DNA of 64,000 nucleotides from Gemmata sp. Lineage in GTDB: Bacteria > Planctomycetota > Planctomycetia > Gemmatales > Gemmataceae. Both the position numbers and the translations under genes were made by a program. The first letter of the stretch is position 1. Each line of letters opens with the position of its first letter. Location of the stretch: contig JANWYJ010000040.1 in the NCBI GenBank assembly GCA_025055115.1, forward strand, positions 21,419 to 85,418. The letters are read 5' to 3'. Of this stretch, positions 1 through 9,600 are shown piece by piece. A model generated the notes under the pieces. It saw only the letters and a list, made by a program, of their open reading frames with translations. It did not search any database and was not told where the DNA came from.

Positions 1-231
1 TTCCCTACGATTTTGTGCCTGTGGATTCCCGCGGCTGTTCTCATCGTCGCTCCGGTTTACTTCGAATTCCGCGAAAAACGCACCAGCGTCCGCGAGCAAC
101 TGGAGAAAAATAGCGCCAACCCCCAGGTCAAAGAGTTCTTCAACCGCATGAAATCGGGTAACAACGGTCAATCGCCGAATCGGATGGGCTTCACCGACTC
201 GCCCAACAACAACACCATCAACGGGAAATGA
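1..231 (+). CDS. C-terminal end of a membrane-anchored protein (partial)
   Basis: The reading frame is open from the first base and ends with TGA at 229-231, so this is the tail of a gene that begins before the window. The visible 76 residues hold one hydrophobic segment (L-C-L-W-I-P-A-A-V-L-I-V-A-P-V-Y-F) followed by a charged, Gln/Asn/Ser-rich tail that ends N-N-N-T-I-N-G-K. That is a single membrane span or the last span of a larger protein, with a hydrophilic tail of about 55 residues. No family can be recognised from this fragment. A start inside the window (TTG at 13) is possible but has no ribosome binding site. Confidence 0.5.
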   Translation, partial: FPTILCLWIPAAVLIVAPVYFEFREKRTSVREQLEKNSANPQVKEFFNRMKSGNNGQSPNRMGFTDSPNNNTINGK

Positions 232-313
232 CCCATTGGGGCCAACCTTGAACACAGCGCCCCAGGGGTGAGTCGGAATGAACCAAGTGGCTCAATACGC
301 TATCGTGACTGCC

Positions 314-425
314 GCGGCCGTCCTTGAACCGAGCGTCCCACGGTGAATCGGCGGCCGTCGTTGAACCGAGCGTCCCACGGTGAATCGGCGGCCGTCCTTG
401 AATCGAGCGTCCCACCGGTGAGTGG
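314..425. repeat. Three tandem copies of a 37-bp unit
   Basis: Units at 314-350, 351-387 and 388-425 start gcggccgtccttgaaccgag and differ at only a few positions; the last has one extra base. A weaker relative lies at about 251-283 (ccttgaacacagcgccccag). The array fills the space between the converging genes ending at 231 and 516. No unique spacers separate the units, so it is not a CRISPR array. The rest of the 284-bp gap holds nothing else recognisable. Confidence 0.85.
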
Positions 426-515
426 GGGTGAATCGAGGGGCGCGGAACGACGCTCCGGCCGGTTCGCCCCCCGGTGTGGGCACGCTTGTCTCACCGTTTT
501 CTCATTTCTTCTTCC

Positions 516-2219
516 TCATTTCTTGGCGGTCGGATGAACGACCTTCGGCCAATACGTGAAGAGGTCGAAGTTGGGGTCGTTTTCCGAATCGTGGCACGCC
601 ATACACATTTGCGCAACCCCATTGATGGCTCGCAGTTGCGCCGCGGTGAGGAACTGGTTTCGTTCTGCGGCGGGGCGGTTGGCCAGTTTTTCGAGGGTGG
701 TGGCATCGGGAAGTCGATCGCTGGCTTGCCTGCGCCACGGGGATTGCAGCGCCAGCAGTTTGGCATCCTTCGGATCGGCCGCGTGGGCACTTCCCGGACC
801 ATGGCAGGCTTCACAACCCACATGCTTCAACCCCGGGGTGGCCAGTTCGTTGCGATAGCCGCCTTTGTAGCCAAACCCGACGGTATGGCAGACAACACAT
901 TCCCCGTCGAAATGACGCAGCGCGGGCCGCTTGGCGATCGTGGTCAGGGCATCGAACGCATGGGCGTGGTGGCTTTCGCTCCACTTGGTGTATTCCGCGG
1001 CATGGCATCCCTTGCACGCTTCGGAACCGACAAACGTCACATTCTTCTGCGGCAGGGCGACTTGGGCCGGGTGCGGACCGGCGGGGAATTTCGCGAGCAG
1101 ATTGCGGGATTTCACTTTCTCCGCGTACTGGTCGAGCCGAGCGAGTGCGGGGTTGGTTCGGCTGGCAACTTCATCGGTGCCCGGAGTGTTGAATTCTTCA
1201 CCCAAAGGCACAATCTGATATTTCAGGTCGAAGTCGCCGCGGGAATTTTGGAACGCACCGACGACACCGACGTAACGACCCTTATGACCGACGCGGAGGA
1301 TGAGAGCGTCGGGAGCACCGGCGCGGGTGAGAATGTCGGGCGTCTCGGGAGGTTCGGCATCGTCGGACAGGCAGACGATGATGCGGAATTGGGGCCACTG
1401 TTTGGCCACGGCTCTGGCTTCGTTGAGTGTACCTTGGTATAGTAGTAGTGTGAGAGTCGGTTTGCGGGGGTGGGCGGCGAAGATTTTGGTCGCTTCACTA
1501 AGCGCATCTTTTTCGGGGGTGAAGCCGATGAGAGTTTTACTGCCCATATCGGCAACGGCTTTTTGGACGCTGGGACCGACGACGCCGGCGATTCCGACCG
1601 GCACCGATCCGATTTCGGCCACTTCGACCAAACCGACCATTGCCCGCTGACCCGGGCCGGGGAAGGCGACTTCCCGGGGCGTGAGTTTACCGCCCAATAG
1701 CCCGGCCACATTTCCGGCCAGGGTGTAGGGCGGTTGTTCTTTCTGGCCAGCATATTCTTCCAGCAATTGGAATAAACCGTTGCGGAACTCCGCTTTGCCG
1801 ACTCCGACCGCGACATAACCCATTTCCCGGAGGGCCGGAAGTATGGTAGCGTATTTCAAGACCAGTTGTTCGGGAACGGCCGCGGCTGCCGGCGGGATGT
1901 CGCCCAGGTCCACCCCTGCAACGGGCCAGCCTTTCTGTTTTAAAGATTGGATGAAGACGAACCGTCGTTCCAGCCCGCCCAACTGCGGACGGCTACAACC
2001 GCAGGGCTGCAAGTAACCGAAGGTTTGCCCCGTAATAACTAATACCGCGTCGGGCTTGCGCTGCTGGGGCCAAGTGGCGAAATAATCGACCGGGCGCGAC
2101 GGGGTGGTAGGACGCGGGGTGGGTTCACCACCGGCTAAAAATCCCACTACAACCACGAAAACCAGCCCGATAGGAATTGCACTCGCGAAGCGAAACGGCG
2201 ATATCGAGAAAGGCGTCAT
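516..2219 (-). CDS. Multihaem cytochrome fused to a 5'-nucleotidase-like metallophosphatase domain
   Basis: A 567-residue exported protein. Residues 10-30 form a hydrophobic signal or anchor (I-P-I-G-L-V-F-V-V-V-V-G-F-L-A-G-G). Residues about 50-390 resemble the metallophosphatase/5'-nucleotidase fold: a first strand followed by G-Y-L-Q-P-C-G-C and G-G-L-E-R-R, then V-D-L-G-D. The usual first metal motif D-x-H-G is not visible (T-F-G instead). From about residue 397 comes a cytochrome c554-like domain with four CxxCH haem sites (CKGCH, CVVCH, CEACH, CMACH) and an H-H-A-H-A-F stretch that can supply axial ligands. Proteins of this layout are common in planctomycetes and are presumed periplasmic electron carriers; their substrate is unknown. 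It stands alone on the minus strand, converging on the 37-bp repeat array. Confidence 0.85.
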   Translation of the reverse strand: MTPFSISPFRFASAIPIGLVFVVVVGFLAGGEPTPRPTTPSRPVDYFATWPQQRKPDAVLVITGQTFGYLQPCGCSRPQLGGLERRFVFIQSLKQKGWPVAGVDLGDIPPAAAAVPEQLVLKYATILPALREMGYVAVGVGKAEFRNGLFQLLEEYAGQKEQPPYTLAGNVAGLLGGKLTPREVAFPGPGQRAMVGLVEVAEIGSVPVGIAGVVGPSVQKAVADMGSKTLIGFTPEKDALSEATKIFAAHPRKPTLTLLLYQGTLNEARAVAKQWPQFRIIVCLSDDAEPPETPDILTRAGAPDALILRVGHKGRYVGVVGAFQNSRGDFDLKYQIVPLGEEFNTPGTDEVASRTNPALARLDQYAEKVKSRNLLAKFPAGPHPAQVALPQKNVTFVGSEACKGCHAAEYTKWSESHHAHAFDALTTIAKRPALRHFDGECVVCHTVGFGYKGGYRNELATPGLKHVGCEACHGPGSAHAADPKDAKLLALQSPWRRQASDRLPDATTLEKLANRPAAERNQFLTAAQLRAINGVAQMCMACHDSENDPNFDLFTYWPKVVHPTAKK

Positions 2220-2361
2220 GATCCGGTCTCAAAAAGAGGCGTAGGGATGTGACGATTATAGGCGTGGCAGCCATCGGCGCGAATGGGTTTCCCTGAACCA
2301 GCCGCCGCGAACACGTAGCGGATTTCCTGGCGGGTGATTCCCTATGGCGGCGACTCGCCAG

Positions 2362-2367
2362 TATAAT
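2362..2367 (+). promoter_or_regulatory. -10-like box upstream of the kinase gene
   Basis: The hexamer TATAAT lies 40 bp before the ATG at 2402, in the context cagTATAATcgg. Two other genes here (starts 5522 and 39093) carry the same perfect hexamer 39-45 bp before their start codons. No good -35 box is visible 17 bp upstream, so this is a candidate only. Confidence 0.4.
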
Positions 2368-2401
2368 CGGCGAAAGATTCCTCCATTCTGAGTTGTCACT
2401 T

Positions 2402-5365
2402 ATGAGTATTGCCTGCCCCTACTGTAAAGCGGTACTCAATCCCAAAGGCCTGAAACCGGGGCGTTTTCAACCGAAATGTCCCGGCTGTGGGAAACCTTTT
2501 GTGTTGGTGGTGGCCGACGACGCCCGCACAGTACGAGTGCAGGCGCTGCCCACGGCCCCCCCTCCGCCCCCCAAGCGAAAACTGACACCAGAAGAACACG
2601 CGGCGTTATTGCTGGAGGGCAAGAATCCGGCCGACTACGGGGAGCCGCCCGACGTGGCCCGGCCACAACCTGCCCCCGGGGCGGGAACGATACCTGTCAA
2701 AACTCGGCCCAAGCCGGAGGGGCCACCAGCCCCAGCGCCGGTCGACCCCAACGTCACCGGGGATTTCACCGAGCCGGAAAGCCCCGCCCCATCCCCTGCG
2801 GTCCGGGCGAGCCGAACCATCACCGTCCATCAGCCGGACATGGACCCGAACGCCACCGGGGATTTCACGGAGCCAGAGCATTCCCGACGCCACAAGCTCG
2901 CGACGGCTGATCCGGGCGCCACTGGTGAATTCACGGAAGCCCAAGCGTCGTCCGCGGCATTTCACGACAAACCCACTCAGAAAGACCCAGCGGATGAGGT
3001 GATCGAAAAACCTCGGAAAAAATCCTCCCGCCCCGCCTCCGATTTGGCCGCGGAGTTCACCAGCGACGACGACAAACCGCCGCGACTGGGGGGCTACGAA
3101 GTGTTGAAGGTGCTCGGCAAAGGCGGTATGGGCGCGGTTCTCTTGGGGCGGCAGATTTCCTTGGATCGCAAGGTGGCCCTCAAGGTAATGCATCCGAAAA
3201 TTGCGAAAAATCCTAGCTATGTGGCCCGCTTCACGCGCGAAGCCTATGCTGCAGCGCAACTGACCCACCACAATGTGGTGCAAATTTACGACATCGGGGA
3301 AGACAAAGGCCGCCATTTCTTCAGCATGGAGTTCGTTCAGGGCCAATCGTTAACCGACGTCATCAAAAAAGAGGGCAAACTGGCACCCGATGTGGCGGTC
3401 AACTACATTTTGCAGGCCGCCCGCGGTTTACGGTACAGTCACAACCAGGGGATGGTTCACCGCGACATCAAGCCCGACAATTTGCTCGTGAACACCGAAG
3501 GAATTGTCAAGGTGGCGGATTTGGGCCTGGTGAAGCTACCGGCGGGCGAACTCGAAAACCTCGATGCGGAAGAAACACCCGCGGAGGCCCGCGCGCCGCA
3601 ACTGACCCACGCCGGCGCGGTGATGGGCACCCCGGCCTATATGTCGCCCGAACAAGCGACCGATTCGGCCTCCGTCGATGCACGGGCCGATATCTACTCC
3701 CTCGGTTGCACCCTCTATGTCCTGCTAACCGGGAAACCCCCTTTCGAAGGCAAAACCGCTTTAGAAATCATCAGCAAACATCAGACCGAGCCGATTGTTC
3801 CCCCCGATGTTGTGGTGAAACGGGTTCCTCCCGCCCTCTCGGCCATCCTCATGAAGATGATGGCCAAAAAACCGGCCGACCGCTACCAATCGATGGACGA
3901 AGTGATCGCCGCTCTTGAGGGGTTTTTGGGTCTGGAACATGCCGGTACCTTCAACCCCAAGGAAGAACAGGCCGATCAGATCGAGAAATGCGCCCATCAA
4001 TACCATTTCCGATCCAAGGCAGGGCTGAAGCGTTCCCTGACGATTGGCTTTTTCGTGGTGTGCTTGTTCGGCATGGTAAGTTCGGCTTTGGCAGGGCTGC
4101 CCGGCTTGGCCGGCGGCTTCTTGGGGCTGGCGATCATGACCCCGTTGGCGTATTTCGTCGTTCACGGCCTCTTCTCCGGGTCGATTGTCTTCAAAAAGGT
4201 CCGGGCGGTCGTGTTTGGCATGCGCGGGATCGATTGGCTCTTCTGGGGCGGGGGTGGCTTGCTGTTTCTGGCGACACTATATCTGTTGGGCCTGTTGTGG
4301 TCGTGGTTGGGTTTTGCGGTTGTTGCCGTGGTTTTGGCGTTCGCCCTGTGGTGGGGCGTCGATCGCCGCGTCGCGCAGGAGCAGGAGAAACCCCTCGACG
4401 AGGCGCGCAGTCTGCTGCGGTCGCTTCGGGTGCAGGGTTTGGAAGAAGACGCGATCCGGCAGTTTGTGTGCAAGTACGCGGGGCCGTATTGGGAGCCGCT
4501 CTATGAGGCGCTGTTTGGTTACGAAGCGATGATCGCCGCGCGGGCTTCACGCAAGGGCGTGACCGGGGAAACGTGGAAGAAATGCGCTACCTGGCGTGAC
4601 CCGATTGTGCAATGGGCCGATGCCCGGATGGAAGCGCAACGGCTGGCACGCGAACGGGTCCACCTCCAGAAAGTCGAAGCCCAAGCCCTGGTCGCGGAAG
4701 GCGTCAGCCAGGCCGAAGCCCAAGCCCGTGCCGAAGAAATGGCCGCCCAGATGGTGGAACAGGCTGCGGAGGCCCACCAAGCCCGCCGCGAAGGCAAAGA
4801 CGTAAACATCCGCGAACTCGTCGCGGCCGCACGCCAACGCCGTCGTCCGCAGCCCGGAATGACCATCGCGGGCAAAAAACACCGCAACTTGTGGTTCAAA
4901 GATTTCATCAACAATTGGTTCGGCCGCCGCTTACGCCTGACGCTTGGCGCGGCAGTCTTCGCCGCAGGTCTATTGTGGCTGCATCAAAATAACCTGCTGA
5001 AGGATAATCAGGCGATTACAGCTATCAGCCAAGGCGATCTGGAAGCCGCCCAAAAAGCCGCCACCGCCACCAGCCGCGCCACCACGCAGCCCCTGAAAGT
5101 TCCAGGGAATATCGTCACAGTGCCCACGGAGTTGCAACCGGTCCTCAATACCTGGGCCTTGCCACTGACGGGGCTGATGTTACTCCTCAACGGTTTGTTC
5201 TACTTCGGCTGGAGGCCGACCGTGGTTACTCTGCCGGGGGCCGCAATCGCCCTTTTCGGCCCCCAATTTGGTATCCCGGACATCGACATCCTCACCGCCC
5301 AGCAACTGAGCTTGGCCATCGGGGCTGTTCTGATTTTGGTCATCGCTCGCTTCGTGCGGCAATAA
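2402..5365 (+). CDS. Membrane Ser/Thr protein kinase with N-terminal zinc ribbon
   Basis: A protein of 987 residues. It opens with a small zinc ribbon (C5-P-Y-C8 and C26-P-G-C29). A Pro-rich linker follows, with three copies of D-P-x-x-T-G-[DE]-F-T-E. The kinase domain spans about 231-506: glycine loop G-K-G-G-M-G, lysine in V-A-L-K-V-M, catalytic H-R-D-I-K-P-D-N near 353, D-L-G in place of D-F-G, and S-P-E-Q in place of A-P-E. After it come hydrophobic segments near 546-600 and 609-650, a long charged Ala/Glu/Gln-rich helical region, and more spans near 843-861 and 919-986. All kinase catalytic residues are present, so it should be active. An in-frame TTG lies at 2393, but ATG 2402 is more likely. 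It precedes the type VII-like cluster on the same strand and could phosphorylate its products; that is inference. Confidence 0.9.
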   Translation: MSIACPYCKAVLNPKGLKPGRFQPKCPGCGKPFVLVVADDARTVRVQALPTAPPPPPKRKLTPEEHAALLLEGKNPADYGEPPDVARPQPAPGAGTIPVKTRPKPEGPPAPAPVDPNVTGDFTEPESPAPSPAVRASRTITVHQPDMDPNATGDFTEPEHSRRHKLATADPGATGEFTEAQASSAAFHDKPTQKDPADEVIEKPRKKSSRPASDLAAEFTSDDDKPPRLGGYEVLKVLGKGGMGAVLLGRQISLDRKVALKVMHPKIAKNPSYVARFTREAYAAAQLTHHNVVQIYDIGEDKGRHFFSMEFVQGQSLTDVIKKEGKLAPDVAVNYILQAARGLRYSHNQGMVHRDIKPDNLLVNTEGIVKVADLGLVKLPAGELENLDAEETPAEARAPQLTHAGAVMGTPAYMSPEQATDSASVDARADIYSLGCTLYVLLTGKPPFEGKTALEIISKHQTEPIVPPDVVVKRVPPALSAILMKMMAKKPADRYQSMDEVIAALEGFLGLEHAGTFNPKEEQADQIEKCAHQYHFRSKAGLKRSLTIGFFVVCLFGMVSSALAGLPGLAGGFLGLAIMTPLAYFVVHGLFSGSIVFKKVRAVVFGMRGIDWLFWGGGGLLFLATLYLLGLLWSWLGFAVVAVVLAFALWWGVDRRVAQEQEKPLDEARSLLRSLRVQGLEEDAIRQFVCKYAGPYWEPLYEALFGYEAMIAARASRKGVTGETWKKCATWRDPIVQWADARMEAQRLARERVHLQKVEAQALVAEGVSQAEAQARAEEMAAQMVEQAAEAHQARREGKDVNIRELVAAARQRRRPQPGMTIAGKKHRNLWFKDFINNWFGRRLRLTLGAAVFAAGLLWLHQNNLLKDNQAITAISQGDLEAAQKAATATSRATTQPLKVPGNIVTVPTELQPVLNTWALPLTGLMLLLNGLFYFGWRPTVVTLPGAAIALFGPQFGIPDIDILTAQQLSLAIGAVLILVIARFVRQ

Positions 5366-5476
5366 TCCGGGGGACGATGGCCGCTGCGACGCGGCCTACG
5401 CCCCACCAACGATTGCGTTTCTTCTGGGTCACGAACGGTTGGGCGCGGAAAAGGCCGCACGAGGGGACTTTTGCGG

Positions 5477-5482
5477 TATAAT
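5477..5482 (+). promoter_or_regulatory. -10-like box upstream of the WXG100-like cluster
   Basis: TATAAT in the context gcggTATAATggtg, 40 bp before the ATG at 5522. It would give the four-gene cluster its own promoter, separate from the kinase that ends at 5365. No clear -35 element is visible. Confidence 0.4.
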
Positions 5483-5521
5483 GGTGAGGCACCCTCGTGA
5501 TGCCGCTTCCGGAGCGAAGTC

Positions 5522-5794
5522 ATGTCCCAGGCCATCGTGGACCCCGCCGAGCTACGCCGCTTTGCCGGTAACCTCAAGCGCTTCAACGCCGATCTGCAAG
5601 CCGCTGTAGCCGGGCTACACGGGCAGTTGATGGCTTTAGGGGATAGTTGGCGTGACCAGGAACATGACCGCTTCCGGCAAGAGTTCGAAGCCACGATGCA
5701 AGTTCTCGAACGCTTCCTTGAGGTTTCGGAACAGCACATTCCCTTCCTGCTCCGCAAAGCCGAGCGGATCGAAGAATATCTTTCGCAACGGTGA
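5522..5794 (+). CDS. WXG100-like small helical protein
   Basis: A 90-residue protein with no signal peptide. Its pattern is that of an ESAT-6/WXG100 helical hairpin: a first amphipathic helix (residues 8-38), a turn at G40-D-S-W43-R-D, then a long second helix (about 48-88). The conserved Trp sits in the middle, as in the family, but the motif reads W-R-D rather than W-x-G. Length and helix-turn-helix shape match secreted type VII substrates or partners. The ribosome binding site is ccggagcgaag just before ATG 5522. The next gene begins 3 bp after its stop, and two genes later comes an FtsK/SpoIIIE ATPase, the defining partner of this family. The assignment rests on length, Trp position and context. 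Confidence 0.65.
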   Translation: MSQAIVDPAELRRFAGNLKRFNADLQAAVAGLHGQLMALGDSWRDQEHDRFRQEFEATMQVLERFLEVSEQHIPFLLRKAERIEEYLSQR

Positions 5795-5797
5795 GCC

Positions 5798-6430
5798 ATG
5801 TCGGCCGATGTTCGCGCGATTGACGCCCTCAGCCAATGGCGGGCCCAACTGGCCACCTACGGCGAGCTGTTGGCTGAGGCCCTGGCCGGGGTCAATTTGG
5901 AAATCCGTCGCGTCCACGAATGGCTCGACGAACAACTGACGCTCTGGAAACGAGCCATTCGGCAGTGTGAGGAGGACGTGACCCGAGCCAAAGCGGAACT
6001 GGCGCAACGCCAATTCCCCACCTGGGACGGCCGCGAACCCGACTGCACGGTTCAGGAAAAGAATCTGCGGCAAGCCAAAGCCCGTTTGGAGTATGCCCAA
6101 GACAAAGTGGCTACCATTCGCCGTTGGATGACCCGGCTACCCCAGGTGATCGACGAAGTCTTCACTGGCCCTTCGCGCCGGCTCCAGTCGATGCTCGAAG
6201 CCGATCTGCCAACGGCCCTGGCGGAACTCAGTCGGCGGATCGCTGCTCTGGAAAGCTACGCCGGGTTGCGCCCCGATTACGCTCCCCTGGGGACAACAGC
6301 CACACTCATCAACCATCGCCCGCCACCGCCAGTAACCCACACCACCGCTTCGCAGGATCACAACACGCGCTGTTCCCCGTCGCCCGCAGCATCTCCGCCT
6401 GAAGATTCACCGCGTGAGGACAATTCATGA
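5798..6430 (+). CDS. Coiled-coil protein of the type VII-like cluster
   Basis: A 210-residue protein without signal or membrane segments. Residues 1-165 are almost entirely predicted helix with heptad-like spacing of hydrophobics, including H-E-W-L-D-E-Q-L-T-L-W-K-R and L-R-Q-A-K-A-R-L-E-Y-A. The last 45 residues are Pro/Ser/Thr/His-rich and probably disordered. It starts 3 bp after the WXG100-like gene and overlaps the next gene by 4 bp (ATGA at 6427-6430), so the cluster is translationally coupled. It could be a chaperone, an LXG-like helical substrate or a structural piece; I recognise no named family. Confidence 0.7.
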   Translation: MSADVRAIDALSQWRAQLATYGELLAEALAGVNLEIRRVHEWLDEQLTLWKRAIRQCEEDVTRAKAELAQRQFPTWDGREPDCTVQEKNLRQAKARLEYAQDKVATIRRWMTRLPQVIDEVFTGPSRRLQSMLEADLPTALAELSRRIAALESYAGLRPDYAPLGTTATLINHRPPPPVTHTTASQDHNTRCSPSPAASPPEDSPREDNS

Positions 6431-6648
6431 GATTCGGCACCACACGTAGCCAAATCTATGATGCTCAGAAAACAGCCCAAGCCCACTGGCTGGCGACCGA
6501 GGAATTTTGGACCGACGAAGTCCGCCGCGAACATGGCGAAAAGTGTGTTGTACCCCTCGATGCCGCAGTGAGCGATGTTTTACGGGCGATTGACCAATTG
6601 GCGATCATCGCCACCCAACTACGCCACGAATGCGAATTCACCGGCTGA
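6427..6648 (+). CDS. Small helical protein of the type VII-like cluster
   Basis: A 73-residue protein, mostly helical, with no signal or membrane segment. It begins at an ATGA overlap with the coiled-coil gene and ends 40 bp before the ATPase start. It has two Trp residues early (H-W-L-A-T-E-E-F-W) and a C-terminal helix (D-V-L-R-A-I-D-Q-L-A). Size and helical character could fit a second WXG-type partner, but no WxG turn is visible. Function unknown; the operon position is the best clue. Confidence 0.6.
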   Translation: MRFGTTRSQIYDAQKTAQAHWLATEEFWTDEVRREHGEKCVVPLDAAVSDVLRAIDQLAIIATQLRHECEFTG

Positions 6649-6688
6649 TCCACGAGCTACTTCTCGACGCTGCAGGGCAAGGTGTCTG

Positions 6689-9600
6689 ATGTCGGAAAAT
6701 CTCTTTGATTGTCAACGGGCCGCAATCGAACGGCTCCGCGAAGCCATTCGCACCCGGGCCACAGCCGAGGCGGAAATCACCACCACGTTCCACCGCGCAC
6801 GCGAGAAAGCCGAACGCGAGATCGCCCGGGCACGCCAAACCCATGCCACCGCCTTGGGGCAAGAACTCGCAGAACTCGAGGCCGCCCACACCGCGACCAT
6901 CGAACGCATCGCTGCTGAATACAACGCCCAACTTTTGGCTCTCGAACAAAGCCGCGACGACCGCCGCCAACAGACCACCGCCCGTTTCACCGCCGCCCAA
7001 CAGAAAGGGCAAGAAGATTACAACAATGACATCTGGAAACACGATTCTCTCCTGGAAGCCGGCGAGAAAGCGGCCCACGAGCAACGCGACGCTCTCCTTC
7101 GTAAAGCTGCCGCCGGGGAAGAGCAAATTCAATCCCTCCGGGCACAAATGGAATCCCTTCTGGCCCGAGTGCGGCTCCGTTCCGAACAGATCGCAGGCCA
7201 GACCGAACTCCCTCCGCCCAGCGACGACGATCCCATTCAGCGCCTGAACAAATGGCTGGCCACAGCCCGCGAACAGCTGACCGCTCTCCAAAACGCCGCC
7301 ACGCCACGATGGGGCCATCCGCGGCGGCTACCGGTGCTGATCCTGCTGGGTATGGCCGTGGGTGCGGTCGCCGGCGTCATCCTCGATAACCCCTGGATCG
7401 CGACGATCGTCGCCGCCGCCGTCGGCCTGCTTGTAGGGACGAGCCTCTGGCTGTGGCTGCGGTCACGCGGCCGAGAAACCACGCGGCAATTCGGCCAAGC
7501 CATCGCCCAGCATCTGGCCGAAGCTGCGCGCTCGGTACAACTCCTCCAGGACTTTGCTCAGTCAGAATTCAATGCCCAACTGCAACACTTACGCGACAAA
7601 CATGCTCGCCGCCGCGAAAAAACCGACAACTACTACAAACCGCTGTTGGAATTACAAAAGAAGCAATTCGACGAAGAACTGTTGCGGATTGAAACGGAGT
7701 TTGCCACGGCCGCCGAATCGCTTCGCCGCCAACGCGGTCACGCCACCCGCGCCGCCGAAGACCACTACCGGACACGCAAAGAAGCCATTGAGGCTCGCCT
7801 CGGCCAGGAACTGAAAGCAGCTGAGGACGCCTATACCCAGGCCATCACCGCCGCCACCGCCGCCCGCGAGGCCGCGTGGAACGCTATGACCAGCCGCTGG
7901 CAGGCCGCGGTGACGGAAGTCGAAGCCACCTTCGCCCGGCTCCGCCAAGACGGTCAGGAATTCTTCCCACCGTGGGAACAGTTGACAGCCTCACGGGCCT
8001 GGCCACAACGTGTTCCCGCGGGAATTCGCCTCGGCGACTGGCACTTTGATACCAACATCCTTCCCGAGCTTGCCACGACCGATGGCCGCTGGCTCCTGCC
8101 GGGTTCTCTCAATGAACCGGTCCCCGCGTTCATTCCGTTTTCGGAGCGATGTTCCGTCTTGTTCCGCTGCCGCGACGATGGCCGCACCGCCGGAGTGCAC
8201 GCCCTGCAGTCCCTCATGCTCCGGTTCTTGACCGGGTTGCCACCGGGGAAAGTCCGCTTCACCATTATCGATCCGGTCGGGCTGGGCGAGAATTTTGCCG
8301 CCTTCATGCATCTGGCCGATTATGACGAAAAGCTCGTCACCGCACACATCTGGACAGAAGCCCGGGACATTGAGCAGCGCCTGATCGACCTGACCGACCA
8401 CATCGCCAGCGTGATCCAAAAGTACCTCCGCAATCAGTATCAGTCGATCGAGGAGTACAATCGGGCTGCCGGGGAGGTCGCGGAACCGTATCGCGTTCTG
8501 GTGGTCGCAAATTTCCCCACAAACTTTACACCGGAAGCCGCCAAACGGCTGGTGAGTATCGCGACCAGTGGCCCGGCGTGTGGGGTGTGTGTACTCACAA
8601 CCGTCGATACTCGCGCCGCGATGCCCCGGGACTTCAACCTGGCGGATTTGGAAGCGGTCAGTTACACCGTGGCTTGGAAAGAGGGGAAATTCATCCCCAA
8701 AGACCCCCTCTTGGCTCCCTTCCCACCGCGGATCGACCCTCCGCCACCGCCAAGTACGATCGCGGACTTGGTCCGCCGCGTGGGGGCGGCCAGTCAAGAG
8801 GCTGTTCGAGTTGAAGTCCCCTTCGACTTCATTGCGCCTGCGCCCGATGCGGTATGGCAAGCCAGCGCCGCCAAAGGTTTCGAGGTGCCCATTGGCCGCG
8901 CTGGGGCGACGCGCCGGCAGGTTTTTTCACTCGGTCGCGGCACCGCCCAACACGCGGTCATCGCCGGCAAAACGGGTTCCGGCAAATCGACACTGCTGCA
9001 CGCCCTGATCACTAATCTGGCCCTGACCTACAGCCCCGATGAAGCGGAACTCTACCTCATCGACTTCAAAGAAGGGGTGGAATTCCAATGGTACGCCACG
9101 TATCGGTTGCCGCATGCCCGGGTTGTCGCCATCCAATCGGAACGGGAATTCGGTGTCAGTGTGCTGCAACGGCTCGATGGCATTCTCCGCGAGCGTGGGG
9201 AGAAATTCCGCGACGCGGGGGTCAATGATCTGGCGGCCTATCGCGCCGCTCGGCCCGAGGAGAAAACCCCACGCATTCTTCTGGTCATCGACGAATTCCA
9301 AGCCTTTTTCACCGAAGACGACAAACTGGCGCAAGAAGCCGCTCTTTTGCTCGATCGTTTGGTCCGGCAAGGTCGGGCGTTTGGTCTCCACGTCGTGCTT
9401 GGCTCGCAAACGCTCGGCGGTGCCTATTCCTTAGCCCGCAGTACGATTGATCAGATGGCCGTCCGCATTGCGTTGCAATGTTCGGATGCCGACGCGCAAC
9501 TGATTCTCAGCAAAGACAATACGGCAGCGCGGCTGCTGTCGCGCCCCGGGGAGGCGATCTACAACGACCAAAATGGCCTGACCGAAGGCAACGATCCCTT

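Noticed and set aside
314..425. CRISPR array
   Set aside because: The 37-bp units follow each other directly with no variable spacers, and no cas gene is near.
474..1442. 322-codon open frame opposite the cytochrome gene
   Set aside because: It lies wholly within the minus-strand cytochrome gene, which has haem motifs and a signal peptide; the plus frame is a composition effect of GC-rich DNA.
6575..6688. N-terminal extension of the FtsK-like ATPase
   Set aside because: It overlaps the upstream gene in another frame and looks non-coding; ATG 6689 is the natural start.
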